A stretch of DNA of 64,000 bases from Pseudomonas arsenicoxydans (GCF_006438915.1 NZ_RCZE01000004.1:62001-126000); one strand, 5' to 3'; shown: positions 10,126 through 20,281, counted from the stretch's first letter. Program-made: numbers and translations. The notes: generated by a model from the sequence alone, not told the origin.

Positions 10126-10210
10126 CTTCGCGAGCAAGCCCGCTCCCACATTCGATCGCATTTCTTCAGGAAGAACTCGGTCAAATGTGGGAGCGGGCTT
10201 GCTCGCGAAG
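10126..10210. repeat. REP family A pair
   Basis: CTTCGCGAGCAAGCCCGCTC at the left and its inverse ending in GCTTGCTCGCGAAG at the right, with a short spacer holding a GAAGAACTCGG element. It lies between the small protein gene and the thiolase 3' end. Confidence 0.9.
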
Positions 10211-10242
10211 GCGGCCTGATGATCACCGCAAACTCTTGATAC

Positions 10243-11427
10243 TTATCGCACCGCCTCAAACAACCCCGTCGCACCCATACCGCCACCCACACACATAGTG
10301 ACCACGCCATAACGCAAATTGCGTCGCTGCAATTCCCGCACAAGATGCCCAACCTGACGCGAACCGGTCATGCCAAACGGATGCCCGATCGAAATCGATC
10401 CGCCATTGACGTTGTATTTCTCGTTATCGATCTCCAGCCGATTACGGCTGTAAAGGCACTGCGAAGCAAACGCTTCGTTGAGTTCCCACAGATCAATGTC
10501 GGCAATCTGCAGCCCCTTGGCCTTGAGCAACTTAGGCACCGAGAACACCGGACCAATGCCCATTTCATCCGGCTCGCACCCGGCGACCGTGAAACCACGG
10601 AAGAACGCCTTCGGCTTCAAGCCCAGTTCCAAGGCTTTTTCCAGGCTCATCACCAGCGTCATCGACGCCCCGTCGGACAGTTGCGACGAGTTGCCTGCCG
10701 TGACCGAACCGTCTTCGGCAAACACCGGTTTCAAGCCGGCCAGACTTTCCAGCGTGGTGTCCGGGCGGTTGCAGTCGTCGCGATCGACGATGCCATCGAG
10801 GATTTGAACCTGACCTGTGGCCTTGTCTTCAACACGGTACTTCACCGCCATCGGCACGATTTCATCATCGAACAAACCGGCGGCCTGAGCCTGAGCGGTG
10901 CGCTGCTGGCTTTGCAGGGCGTACAGATCCTGCGCTTCACGGCTTACGTTGTAGCGACGCGCGACGATTTCGGCGGTCTGGCCCATCGGGAAATAGATGC
11001 CCGGCACCTGCTCTTTCAGCAACGGGTTGATCAGGTTGTCGGTGTTGACGCTTTTCATGGTCAGGCTGATCGACTCGACGCCACCGGCAACGATGATGTC
11101 GCTGCAACCCGACGCAATCTGGTTGGCGGCGATGGCAATCGCCTGCAAGCCCGAGGAGCAAAAGCGGTTGAGGGTCATGCCGGCGGTGCCGATGCCCAGG
11201 CGCGACAGCACGGCCACGTTGCGCCCGATGTTGTAGCCCTGCGCGCCTTCGTTGGAGCCCGCACCGACAATGCAATCCTCGACGCTGGCCGGGTCGATGC
11301 CGGTACGCGACAACAAGGCGTCGACACAATGCGCCGCCATGTCGTCCGGACGGGTCTGGTTGAACTTGCCGCGAAAGGATTTGGCCAAGCCGGTCCGCAC
11401 GCTATCGACGATCACCACTTCACGCAT
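10243..11427 (-). CDS. Acetyl-CoA C-acyltransferase (thiolase)
   Basis: 394 residues from ATG 11427 (MREVVIVDSV), which has GAGGT 6 bases upstream; longer in-frame starts lack an SD. All thiolase catalytic elements are present: nucleophile Cys90 in NRFCSSGLQ, the NEAF motif, GGSISIGHPFGMTG with the catalytic His, and the C-terminal CVGGGMGATG Cys. It catalyses thiolytic cleavage of 3-ketoacyl-CoA or the reverse condensation, probably in fatty-acid or aromatic breakdown. It is monocistronic, so the pathway partner is not given by context. It is not FadA, which would pair with fadB. Confidence 0.9.
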   Translation of the reverse strand: MREVVIVDSVRTGLAKSFRGKFNQTRPDDMAAHCVDALLSRTGIDPASVEDCIVGAGSNEGAQGYNIGRNVAVLSRLGIGTAGMTLNRFCSSGLQAIAIAANQIASGCSDIIVAGGVESISLTMKSVNTDNLINPLLKEQVPGIYFPMGQTAEIVARRYNVSREAQDLYALQSQQRTAQAQAAGLFDDEIVPMAVKYRVEDKATGQVQILDGIVDRDDCNRPDTTLESLAGLKPVFAEDGSVTAGNSSQLSDGASMTLVMSLEKALELGLKPKAFFRGFTVAGCEPDEMGIGPVFSVPKLLKAKGLQIADIDLWELNEAFASQCLYSRNRLEIDNEKYNVNGGSISIGHPFGMTGSRQVGHLVRELQRRNLRYGVVTMCVGGGMGATGLFEAVR

Positions 11428-11529
11428 GGCATACCTCATTGTTGTTGTCGGTTGAGAGTGAACCGAGCATAAGTCCACCTCATAACCGACCGCGACAATC
11501 ATTCACCCCGCGTATGCGTAACCATCGCC

Positions 11530-13044
11530 TCAGTTCTTGTGCTTCTTGGCCTTCTTATCGGACTTTTCGAACGAGTCCTCCAGTGCCCGGTTAATCGTGC
11601 GCAGGACTTTGACCCGCGCCCAGCGCTTGTCATTGGCTTCCACCAGGGTCCAGGGCGAGATTTCGGTGCTGGTGCGATCGACCATGTCGCCGACCGCCGC
11701 ACGGTAAGCGTCCCATTTGTCGCGATTGCGCCAATCGTCTTCGGTGATCTTGAAACGCTTGAAGGGAATTTCTTCCCGGGCCTGGAAACGCTCCAGTTGA
11801 GTCTGCTTGTCGATGGCCAGCCAGAACTTGACGACGATGATGCCCGAATCAGAAATCTGCTCTTCGAAGTCGTTGATCTCGCTGTAGGCCCGCAGCCAGT
11901 CCGCCGGCGGGCAGAACTCTTCGATGCGCTCCACCAACACCCGCCCGTACCAGGACCGATCAAATACCGTGAACTTGCCCTTGGCCGGCAGGTGGCGCCA
12001 GAACCGCCACAGATACGGCTGCGCCCGCTCTTCTTCGGTCGGCGCGGCAATCGGCACGATGCTGTACTGACGCGGATCGAGCGCCGCCGCGACCCGCCGG
12101 ATCGCCCCGCCCTTGCCCGCCGCATCGTTGCCTTCAAATACCGCCACCAAAGCGTGCTGACGCATGCGTTTATCGCGCATCAGGCCAGAGAACCGCGCCT
12201 GTTCGGTAATCAATTGTTCTTCGTAATCGTCCTTGTCCAGGTTCAGGGTCAAGTCGAGGCTGTCGAGCAGGTTGATCTGATCGATATGGATCGGCAGCGG
12301 CGCGGCGTTGACCTTGTCGGGATGCACCTCGGCTCGCTTGAGCGCATTTTGCAGGCCTTCGAGCAGGATCTTGCCCACCGCCAGGCTGCGATAGTGAGGG
12401 TCCGCCCCTTCAATCACATACCACGGCGCGTGGTCGCGACTGGTGCGGCGCACTACGCGCTCACCGTACTTCACGAATTTGTCGTAGGTCCGCGATTGCT
12501 GCCAGTCCAGCGGGCTGATGCGCCAGCTGTGCAGCGGATCGTCGGCCAGGGCCTTGAGGCGTGCCTTCATTTGTTTTTTGGAGAGGTGGAACCAGAACTT
12601 GAAGATCAGCGCGCCTTCGTCGCAGAGCATTTTTTCAAAGCGCTCGGACTGGTTGATCGCCTGATCCAGCACGGCATCCTTGAACAGGCCATGGACCCGG
12701 CCTTGCAGCATCTGGCTGTACCAGTTGCCAAAGAAAATCCCCATGCGGCCCTTGGCCGGCAACATCCGCCAGTACCGCCAGGCCGGTGGCCTCGCCAGCT
12801 CTTCATCAGTCTGCTGGTCGAAGGTGCGGACTTCGATCAGGCGCGGGTCCATCCATTCGTTGAGCAGCTTGACCGTCTCGCCCTTGCCGGCGCCTTCGAT
12901 GCCGTTGATCAGGATGATCACCGGAAAGCGCTTTTGCTGCTGAAGTTCGAACTGCGCTTCGAGCAACGCTTCACGCAGCGCCGGTTCTTCAGCTTCATAG
13001 GTTTCTTTGTCGATGGCGTGACCGATTTCAGCAGATTCGAACAT
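11530..13044 (-). CDS. pap: Polyphosphate:AMP phosphotransferase, two-domain PPK2
   Basis: 504 residues built from two tandem PPK2 domains. Each has its own Walker A, GIEGAGKGE (N-terminal half) and GNDAAGKGG (C-terminal half), plus lid and Walker B-like segments (GIFFGNWYSQ and VFDRSWYGRV). The two-domain form is the class that phosphorylates AMP to ADP with polyphosphate. The start at 13044 follows GGGAG; the open frame extends further upstream, but that part lacks family similarity. It is divergent from mnmC. The family assignment is firm; the AMP preference is inferred from the domain count. Confidence 0.92.
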   Translation of the reverse strand: MFESAEIGHAIDKETYEAEEPALREALLEAQFELQQQKRFPVIILINGIEGAGKGETVKLLNEWMDPRLIEVRTFDQQTDEELARPPAWRYWRMLPAKGRMGIFFGNWYSQMLQGRVHGLFKDAVLDQAINQSERFEKMLCDEGALIFKFWFHLSKKQMKARLKALADDPLHSWRISPLDWQQSRTYDKFVKYGERVVRRTSRDHAPWYVIEGADPHYRSLAVGKILLEGLQNALKRAEVHPDKVNAAPLPIHIDQINLLDSLDLTLNLDKDDYEEQLITEQARFSGLMRDKRMRQHALVAVFEGNDAAGKGGAIRRVAAALDPRQYSIVPIAAPTEEERAQPYLWRFWRHLPAKGKFTVFDRSWYGRVLVERIEEFCPPADWLRAYSEINDFEEQISDSGIIVVKFWLAIDKQTQLERFQAREEIPFKRFKITEDDWRNRDKWDAYRAAVGDMVDRTSTEISPWTLVEANDKRWARVKVLRTINRALEDSFEKSDKKAKKHKN

Positions 13045-13173
13045 GGACGGCTCCCTTTCCAGATTGAGCAAGACTAGCGGATTGGGCCGATCACCCGCAG
13101 AGAAAATTCCCTGCAATGTGGGCTTTTGTGGCGAGGGGGCTAGAATGGCGGCCTTGCCGTTGCCGAGCCTGCC

Positions 13174-15156
13174 ATGAAACCTGTATTGCCTCACGCCCAA
13201 CTCGACTGGGACGACCAGGGTCGCCCGTATTCGCGAGTGTTCGACGACGTGTATTTTTCGGACAAGTCTGGTCTTGAAGAAACCCGTTACGTGTTCCTCG
13301 AACAAAACAATTTGCGTGAGCGTTTTGCGGCGTTAGCGGACGGTGGCCGCTTGGTCATTGGCGAGACCGGCTTCGGCACCGGGTTGAATTTTTTGTGTGC
13401 CTGGCAATTGTTTGAGCAACACGCCGTGGCGGGTGCGCGGCTGCACTTTGTCAGCGTCGAAAAGTACCCGTTGAACGCACCCGACTTGCAACGGGCGCTG
13501 GCGTTATGGCCAGAACTCAAACCCTTCGCCGATCAATTGCTCGCGCACTACGTGGCAATCCATCAAGGCTTCCAGCGACTGATCCTGGATAACGGTCGTG
13601 TCACCCTGACACTGCTGATCGGCGATGCACTGGAGCAGTTACCGCAACTGGACGCGCAGATTGACGCCTGGTTTCTCGACGGTTTCGCCCCGGCGAAAAA
13701 CCCCGACATGTGGACCGCCGAACTGTTTGCCGAACTGGCACGGCTGGCGGCGCCAGGTTCGACCATCAGCACCTTCACCAGCACCGGTTGGGTGCGCCGT
13801 TTGCTGAATGCGGCAGGCTTCAAGATGAAGCGCACGCCTGGCATCGGCCACAAATGGGAAATCCTGCGGGGCGTGTTCCTCGGTTGGCCCGAAGACAGCG
13901 CCGCACCCGCTGCCGCAAAACCCTGGTTTGCTCGCCCGACACCGCTGGACGGCAAACGTCATGCGCTGGTGATCGGTGCCGGGCTGGCCGGCTGCGCCAC
14001 GGCGGCGAGTCTCGCTGCACGGGGTTGGCAGGTTAGCTTGCTGGAGCGTCACGAGGCGCTTGCGCAAGAAGCCTCGGGCAATCCACAAGGCGTTTTGTAC
14101 CTCAAGCTGTCGGCCCATGGCACGGCGTTGTCACAATTGATTGTCAGTGGTTTTGGCCACACCCGTCGGTTGCTCGAGCATTTGCAGCGCGGTGTCGACT
14201 GGGACGATTGCGGCGTACTGCAATTGGCCTTCAATACCAAGGAAGCGGAACGTCAGGCGCAGTTGGCGGCGGCGTTTCCCGACGACCTGCTGCACACGCT
14301 TGATCGCGAAAAAGCCGAGAGCCGCGCCGGTATCGCGCTGCAATCGGGAGGCCTGTTTTACCCCGAAGGCGGCTGGGTGCATCCACCCGCCCTGTGCCAC
14401 TGGCAAGCGAGGCATCCGAACATCCGGATTCTTACCCATCGTGATGTGCTGGAACTACGCCGCGTCGGTGGGCAATGGCAGGCGTGGGATGGTAAATCCT
14501 TGCTGGCCGATGCTCCCGTGGTGGTACTTGCCGGCGCCGCCGAGATAAAGCGTTTCCCCTGCAGCAGCGAACTGCCGCTCAAACGAATTCGCGGTCAGAT
14601 CACCCGTCTGCACCAGACATCTGAAAGCCAAAGCCTGAGCACCGTCGTGTGCGCCGAAGGGTATGTCGCACCGGCACGTTTGGGTGAGCACACCCTTGGC
14701 GCCAGTTTCGATTTCAACAACGACGACCTTACACCAACAGTTGCCGAACATGCCGGCAACCTGCAGATGCTCGAAGAAATCTCGCCGGACCTGGTCGCTC
14801 GCCTCGGCGCTGACACCTTGCCCCCCGAAACGCTTGAAGGCCGCGCGGCGTTTCGCTGCACCAGCCCGGACTACCTGCCGATTGTCGGTCCTTTGGCTGA
14901 CCGCCAGGCTTTCGCAGACGCCTACAGCGCCCTGAGCAAAGATGCCCGGCAAACACCCGACATTCCTTGCCCATGGCTCGACGGCTTGTACGTCAACAGC
15001 GGCCACGGTTCACGAGGGCTGATTACCGCGCCATTGTCAGGCGAGTTGCTGGCAGCCTGGCTCGACAACGAACCGCTGCCATTGCCCAGAGCCGTGGCCG
15101 AGGCGTGTCATCCAAACCGTTTCAGCTTGCGTCGCTTGATACGCGGCAAGGCCTGA
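13174..15156 (+). CDS. mnmC: Bifunctional tRNA (mnm5s2U34) biosynthesis enzyme MnmC
   Basis: 660 residues. The N-terminal SAM-dependent methyltransferase domain (GETGFGTGLNF near residue 64) is joined to a C-terminal FAD-dependent oxidoreductase (HALVIGAGLAGCATAASLA near residue 264). Together they convert cmnm5(s2)U34 to mnm5(s2)U34 in tRNA anticodons. Length and domain order match E. coli MnmC. It is divergent from pap across about 130 bases. It ends 5 bases before the stop of the convergent NEL-domain gene, with no terminator I can see between them. Confidence 0.95.
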   Translation: MKPVLPHAQLDWDDQGRPYSRVFDDVYFSDKSGLEETRYVFLEQNNLRERFAALADGGRLVIGETGFGTGLNFLCAWQLFEQHAVAGARLHFVSVEKYPLNAPDLQRALALWPELKPFADQLLAHYVAIHQGFQRLILDNGRVTLTLLIGDALEQLPQLDAQIDAWFLDGFAPAKNPDMWTAELFAELARLAAPGSTISTFTSTGWVRRLLNAAGFKMKRTPGIGHKWEILRGVFLGWPEDSAAPAAAKPWFARPTPLDGKRHALVIGAGLAGCATAASLAARGWQVSLLERHEALAQEASGNPQGVLYLKLSAHGTALSQLIVSGFGHTRRLLEHLQRGVDWDDCGVLQLAFNTKEAERQAQLAAAFPDDLLHTLDREKAESRAGIALQSGGLFYPEGGWVHPPALCHWQARHPNIRILTHRDVLELRRVGGQWQAWDGKSLLADAPVVVLAGAAEIKRFPCSSELPLKRIRGQITRLHQTSESQSLSTVVCAEGYVAPARLGEHTLGASFDFNNDDLTPTVAEHAGNLQMLEEISPDLVARLGADTLPPETLEGRAAFRCTSPDYLPIVGPLADRQAFADAYSALSKDARQTPDIPCPWLDGLYVNSGHGSRGLITAPLSGELLAAWLDNEPLPLPRAVAEACHPNRFSLRRLIRGKA

Positions 15157-15161
15157 GGTGT

Positions 15162-18100
15162 TCAATCGAGCGCAAAGCAAGTCCTTGCTTCGTCAGCCTT
15201 CATGGCCGCCTCGGTGAGACGCTTCAACAAATCGGTCTCGGCCTTCTTCAGTTCATCGGCGATGCCGTCGACCTCTGAGCGGTATTGCACGCCAAGCGTT
15301 ACCTGGTTTTCATAGGTCGCCTCCATCCGCACGTGGAAAGGCGCAACCAGGTCGGTGAACTGCTGTTGATGATGCTGCCGCAAAAATTCAACCCAGAACG
15401 ATCGGCTACTCAGGTCATCGAGCAATTCATGCGAAAGCTCCGCGGCGAAGACCTTGTTGATTGCCGTATTCAGGTTTCCCGGCGTCACGCCTCCAAGCGC
15501 TGCATAGCGCATATGCCTGGGCTGGCCGACAAGATTGAGTTTTTCAGCCAGACCGGTGCGGTAGGCCAGTTCGACTTCCACCGGGTCAGGCCTGACTTTG
15601 GCGTTTACAACATGTTCTTCAGCGAGCTTCGCAAGATAGTCCTGGCGAAACAGACGCCGCCCAAGACTTAACAACCGGGCGGCCTCATCATGGGAATTCG
15701 CCGCCTGCCGAACCAACGTATCAAGCTCGACTGCTACCTCAAGATTTCCGAAAATCGTCGCCACGGCATCATCGCAATTGCCTTTTACCGCCATCGTCAG
15801 CAATCGAGCGCGCAACTCAGAATCCCTCTCAGCCGCCTGAATGACGTCCCAGACCCGCCGGGTCATGTCCTCGTGCACAAAGCGGCTATCTGCCGTGTCT
15901 CCGACGGCTGCCAGCAATTCAAAGAACTCTTTCGAATCGGGTTCGTTCTTCAGCGCCATCCATGCACGGTTACGACTGGCATAGTTCCCTTCGAGCGGAG
16001 TGGGCATCCACAGGTCTCGAGCCCTTAGCTCAGTGAACACCGCGGTTTCATCTTCCAGCAGGCCCATGCCAATGCCCGTATTGTCGCGGTAAGCCTTCAG
16101 CTTGGTCAGACTCACCTCGGAGACAGGGTTATTCGTTAGATTCATCGTTTGCGTGAATCGTCGAGGGGCCTGGAACAACCAACTTGGCAACTCCCGAATC
16201 TGGTTACCTTTCAGGTCCACGAACTCCAGGTACGGCGGACGGTAAAGACCGACAGGCAGTTCCGTGGCATGCGTATCGCGCAATAGCAGCGTTTGCAGAT
16301 CAAGCATTTTGCTGACGTCGACAGTGGCACCCAATCGATTGCCGCTGAGCCCCAGCGTGCGCAGATTGCGCATGTCGGCCAGTTTGCGCAATGTGTGCTC
16401 GGTCAGCTGTATCTGATTACCGTCCAACCGCAAATGCTCAAGCCTGGGCATATGCGACAACACCTCAGGCAATCGTGTGAGTTGATTGCGTTCCAGCTCC
16501 AGCGTGACAAGCCCTTTGAAGGGTTTGAGGAAATACACCAGCTCGTCTCCGGCCTGCATATCCTTGATTGAAAGGCTGCGCACATGGGCGACATCCTGCT
16601 CTGTCAGTGTCGGCAACGGGCCCACCGGGCTGCGCTCCAGTGTGAGCGCTGTAACAGGCTGATTTTGCGGCAAACGCGGATGCGAGATCCGACGCCAGCA
16701 GTTTTCGATGGTATTGGCCACCTGACGACGACTCACACGGATATCGTTGAGTTGGCCCGCCAGCGTCTTCATTTGCACTTCATCGTCACGCCAGGTGTGC
16801 AGCACTCCGCGCAGTTTCTTCAGTTGCTGCTCTAGCGCCTTTATTCGATTCACCCGCTCCATTTGGGTACTTCCGGCATCATCGAGAAACGACGAAACCT
16901 GGGCGTCCGTGAACAGCGGATAGAGTTTTTTGACCTTGCGAATCAGGCCCCTTGCATAAGGGTTCGCAATGGGAGGATCCGCCTGGACACAGGCAGAAAG
17001 GTATGTCGGCGTCTTGCTGTTTTCCCCCCTTAGCACCCGTCCGGTCAGCGCCGGATCACCGATGGCAACCCTCAGCAGCCGTGAGCGCAGTGTGGGGATA
17101 TCCAATGATTCGTTGTTCGTGAAACCCATGCGGATGCGTTGGGTGGCAGGCAATGCGTCATGTATCGCCTCAAGCAGCGTGTCGCTCGTCACGGTGGAGG
17201 ACACATTGCCGTTGTTGTGGGTGACCTGATAGCCAGCGGTCTTCTTGACGATGACCCCGCGAGTCGGCGCGTCAGTTTCGCCCACACTGTCCAGCAGGGT
17301 ACCGGTCACTGAGCCCTGTCGTACTTCAAGGCGATAGCCGTCGTCCCAGCCTTGCACCCGATCCATCAGCCCGAGCGCCAGTTTGTCGGTGTCGGCACTG
17401 GCCAGTAACGGACGGTGCAACCCCATGAGTGCCCGGTCCTGCCGTAGTGTTGCCTGTACCTCGCTGACCTGCCGGGCGAGATCCACGCCGGGGATCTTGC
17501 GGTCACGCAGAAAGCTGCGATCTCTGCCAGAAGCGTTTTCAAGCAACTCCTGACACACGCGAGTGGGAAGGTCAGGGGCGTGTTCGCGCAGTGTCGCGAC
17601 GTCACCGGACGCCGTGCCGTCATAGATTTTATAGAGCCGCTCATACGGCGGCTGCCGATTGTTCCTGAGGCTTGTCGCGATCTCCTTGGCCAACAGCGAT
17701 GCTTTCGATCCCGTTGTCGTGCGACCGATGATGCCTTCGACTTCACGTGGGAAGAGCCCATCGATGATGGTATCGAGCAGTTGTCCTGCATCCAGTTGCG
17801 CCTGGCTGACGGGCACGCTGTTGACGGCATCATCGTGCGGGGCGGTCTCGGGGAAGCGGGACACGACCAGGTTTTCGTCGTCGCACACTTCAATGAAGCG
17901 CTCTGCCGGCCAGCCTTTCAACCTGGGCAATGCATGCAACTGCTCTTGGATAAACGCCTTGTTCGCGGTCTCTCCCCGCTCCATTGCGGAGACCATCATG
18001 GTGATGCGCTGGTCAATCTTGAAGCGCTCGACACAGTCATTCAGACGCTGCGGCAACTTGAAACTGCGCTCTTGCAAATGGTGCAACTTGTCAGGCGTCA

Positions 18101-19985
18101 TGCCGGTGATTTCGGCAATCGCGTCAAGGTCACTGCCGAGCTCGCTCAAGCGTTGATCCGTGCGTCCCAATGAATAAGCACCGTCGCGCCACTCGTGTGC
18201 GTGCTCATGGACATGTCGCCAGCCACCCTCCACGTTTCGCTCGACGCTGGGCTGGAAAGCGTCGGCTCTCACAGGATGTTTGATACTCAAAGCCCCTGCA
18301 GAGTCGTGGGTGACGTGATAGCGAGCCCCGTCCATGACAATCGAAGTCTGCCCGGCATGCCGGTACAACCCTTGCGTATCAGGCTGTACGTCGGCAGCCA
18401 GTGAGGTGGACTGTTTATAAGGTTCGAGGTCGGGCTTCCAAAGTCTTGCTTTTCCATCAGTGCGAGTGACCGCCTCGAAACCGTCGAAGTATGCCGCCTG
18501 TTCTTTCACGCCCCTGCTGACGGCTTGCGAAAAAATCTTGCCGCCCGCCGCAAACGCCGCCATGAGTGCGACGTTTTCGACAACATTCAGCAAGTGCGCC
18601 AACGCCTCGGTTCGCTCGCCATGTGTCCAATCAACGACCCCTTCATACACCTCGCTGACGATGTCGACGATGGCCGTCGCCAGCATCAGTTGGCCAATCA
18701 CCGGTACGAAAAAAGCGGCCGCGTTCAACAGCAGAAGGCCTCCATCCTGCAACATCTGAATGGTTTTCTCCCGTTGCTGCGCATCGACATCTTCGGTCGG
18801 GATAGCCAGGATTAGTGCATCTTGCTGAGTCTTGCTGACGAAGGAACTGAAGAAAAAATCGGCAAGGCACGTATCGGCGGGAGCGGCAACGAGGGTGCCC
18901 AACGTCCTGTTTTTGTCGAATTGGGCAAAGAACCCGGTTTTATCGTGACCGTGCAGGTACTGACCGACGAAAAATTTCCGGTAGCTTGTGCTTTGCAGCT
19001 TGAGGGTGAGGTAAACCTTGAAGTCCTCCAGCGAGGCGTATTCATACACGGGTCGCCGGGGTTCATTCGGCATGTAGACCACGCATCTGGCCTTCGACTC
19101 GGTATCGATGGAGACTCGGGTAAAGACCAGTACCCCACACATGCAGGCGTCATGAATCGTCAAACCCTGCCAAAGCACCGGACCGCCATCAAACACTGCG
19201 TCGCTGGTTTGCGCCGCCGGGACATCCTGTTCGATCACACTCAGCAGCATCGTATAAACGGCGTGGGTGATGTCCTTTTTCAGGTAGGCCACGTGGAGGG
19301 CAACTTGCATGTCCAGCACTTTCAACCGCCGGATATCGGCAGTGGAGGCGCGATCATCGACAGGCGCATCTTTTTCGGGTTTGGCCGGCAATGCCAAGGC
19401 GTCGTTGATATGGCGCTGATAGCGGGCGCCGAGGTCGAGGTCGCGGCACAGTGCAGCGAATATCGCAGGTGTTATTTCCGGGCTTGGCTTGGAAATCTTG
19501 TTGATGTGTATCGATGAGTCCTTGAAAACACCCTGGCTCAGGGTTTCATCCTCGGTGAAGTTTTCCATGGCCATGTGCAGCAGGCTGCGTGAGAGAGTGT
19601 GTGCTTTATTCTGATAGCCGATCGGCAGCAGCCCTGTCGACACATACCTTATGTGGTTGACCTCCAGCGTGTCCCGCTCTACGTCGAAATCGATTGTCCA
19701 TTTGCGCTTGAGGAAATCGGTCAGTTGCTCTTTGCAGAACTCGTCCAGCGGCGTAAGCGCCTCAAGCGCCGTTGTGGCCTTGCCTTGAACGACAAAGGAT
19801 TGGTCGAACGCGGCTCTCAAAGCCTGCACCACGGTCAGATCCGCAGTAGCCAACCATTCAGGAGTAGAGGCTTGCAGCACTTGCGCCTTGTCCAGATCTG
19901 CGGTGTGTTCCAGCAGCGCCTCAAGACGTTGCGCGGGTGTCATTGGCACGGCCGCATTACCGGTTTTGGAGGGTGTGGCTGGCAT
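15162..19985 (-). CDS. Giant LRR protein with NEL-type E3 ubiquitin ligase domain and dermonecrotic-toxin-like N-terminus
   Basis: 1607 residues from ATG 19985 (AAGGA SD, 8 bases upstream). The N-terminal region resembles the DUF6543/dermonecrotic-toxin-like family. A long hydrophobic stretch around residues 410-480 (LLLLNAAAFFVPVIGQLMLA) could be a membrane hairpin. About five leucine-rich repeats span roughly 1155-1275 (LVTLELERNQLTRLP and similar). The C-terminal region matches NEL ligases such as IpaH/SspH: GNCDDAVATIFGNL places a CxD catalytic motif at Cys1404. In that family the Cys takes ubiquitin from a host E2, and the LRR part selects the target and restrains the domain. There is no signal peptide, no T3SS chaperone and no secretion gene nearby. 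It is much larger than IpaH proteins (about 550-700 residues). Activity and delivery are inferred. Confidence 0.88.
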   Translation of the reverse strand: MPATPSKTGNAAVPMTPAQRLEALLEHTADLDKAQVLQASTPEWLATADLTVVQALRAAFDQSFVVQGKATTALEALTPLDEFCKEQLTDFLKRKWTIDFDVERDTLEVNHIRYVSTGLLPIGYQNKAHTLSRSLLHMAMENFTEDETLSQGVFKDSSIHINKISKPSPEITPAIFAALCRDLDLGARYQRHINDALALPAKPEKDAPVDDRASTADIRRLKVLDMQVALHVAYLKKDITHAVYTMLLSVIEQDVPAAQTSDAVFDGGPVLWQGLTIHDACMCGVLVFTRVSIDTESKARCVVYMPNEPRRPVYEYASLEDFKVYLTLKLQSTSYRKFFVGQYLHGHDKTGFFAQFDKNRTLGTLVAAPADTCLADFFFSSFVSKTQQDALILAIPTEDVDAQQREKTIQMLQDGGLLLLNAAAFFVPVIGQLMLATAIVDIVSEVYEGVVDWTHGERTEALAHLLNVVENVALMAAFAAGGKIFSQAVSRGVKEQAAYFDGFEAVTRTDGKARLWKPDLEPYKQSTSLAADVQPDTQGLYRHAGQTSIVMDGARYHVTHDSAGALSIKHPVRADAFQPSVERNVEGGWRHVHEHAHEWRDGAYSLGRTDQRLSELGSDLDAIAEITGMTPDKLHHLQERSFKLPQRLNDCVERFKIDQRITMMVSAMERGETANKAFIQEQLHALPRLKGWPAERFIEVCDDENLVVSRFPETAPHDDAVNSVPVSQAQLDAGQLLDTIIDGLFPREVEGIIGRTTTGSKASLLAKEIATSLRNNRQPPYERLYKIYDGTASGDVATLREHAPDLPTRVCQELLENASGRDRSFLRDRKIPGVDLARQVSEVQATLRQDRALMGLHRPLLASADTDKLALGLMDRVQGWDDGYRLEVRQGSVTGTLLDSVGETDAPTRGVIVKKTAGYQVTHNNGNVSSTVTSDTLLEAIHDALPATQRIRMGFTNNESLDIPTLRSRLLRVAIGDPALTGRVLRGENSKTPTYLSACVQADPPIANPYARGLIRKVKKLYPLFTDAQVSSFLDDAGSTQMERVNRIKALEQQLKKLRGVLHTWRDDEVQMKTLAGQLNDIRVSRRQVANTIENCWRRISHPRLPQNQPVTALTLERSPVGPLPTLTEQDVAHVRSLSIKDMQAGDELVYFLKPFKGLVTLELERNQLTRLPEVLSHMPRLEHLRLDGNQIQLTEHTLRKLADMRNLRTLGLSGNRLGATVDVSKMLDLQTLLLRDTHATELPVGLYRPPYLEFVDLKGNQIRELPSWLFQAPRRFTQTMNLTNNPVSEVSLTKLKAYRDNTGIGMGLLEDETAVFTELRARDLWMPTPLEGNYASRNRAWMALKNEPDSKEFFELLAAVGDTADSRFVHEDMTRRVWDVIQAAERDSELRARLLTMAVKGNCDDAVATIFGNLEVAVELDTLVRQAANSHDEAARLLSLGRRLFRQDYLAKLAEEHVVNAKVRPDPVEVELAYRTGLAEKLNLVGQPRHMRYAALGGVTPGNLNTAINKVFAAELSHELLDDLSSRSFWVEFLRQHHQQQFTDLVAPFHVRMEATYENQVTLGVQYRSEVDGIADELKKAETDLLKRLTEAAMKADEARTCFALD

Positions 19986-20204
19986 GAGCAATATCCTTAT
20001 TGCGGTAAGAGACGCCCAGTCTATGAAGTGCAACAGGCAATTAATAATTCGAATACTGGGTCGAATCGCCGTGCTTTCAAGCAGCTACTCGTATGCATCA
20101 CATCAATAATTACCACCTCTGCAATGCACACCTGTGCTGCACCTGCCATTTGTCCGGCTACCCCCGCTTATAACTTATCGATCTAAAACTCCCACGACCT
20201 CACT

Positions 20205-20252
20205 GGGTCAGTTTCTGAGTACCCGCCGTTTTGGCCGGGTATCGATTGACCC
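20205..20252 (+). promoter_or_regulatory. Nested inverted repeat in the asnO leader
   Basis: Two nested arms: GGGTCA (20205-20210) pairs with TGACCC (20247-20252), and TACCCG (20220-20225) pairs with CGGGTA (20236-20241). The structure ends 29 bases before the asnO start. It has no U-run, so it is not a standard terminator. It could be an operator or an mRNA structure controlling the osmoprotectant operon. Function is inferred only from position. Confidence 0.4.
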
Positions 20253-20281
20253 TCCCCAACGGAAAAACCGGTAAGGATTTT

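Noticed and set aside
13045..13305. Longer N-terminus of the polyphosphate phosphotransferase
   Set aside because: The extension overlaps mnmC and its promoter region; ATG 13044 has GGGAG and gives the family length.
15162..19985. Horizontal island around the NEL-domain gene
   Set aside because: No integrase, IS, tRNA or direct repeats at its borders. I could not count base composition, so transfer cannot be claimed.
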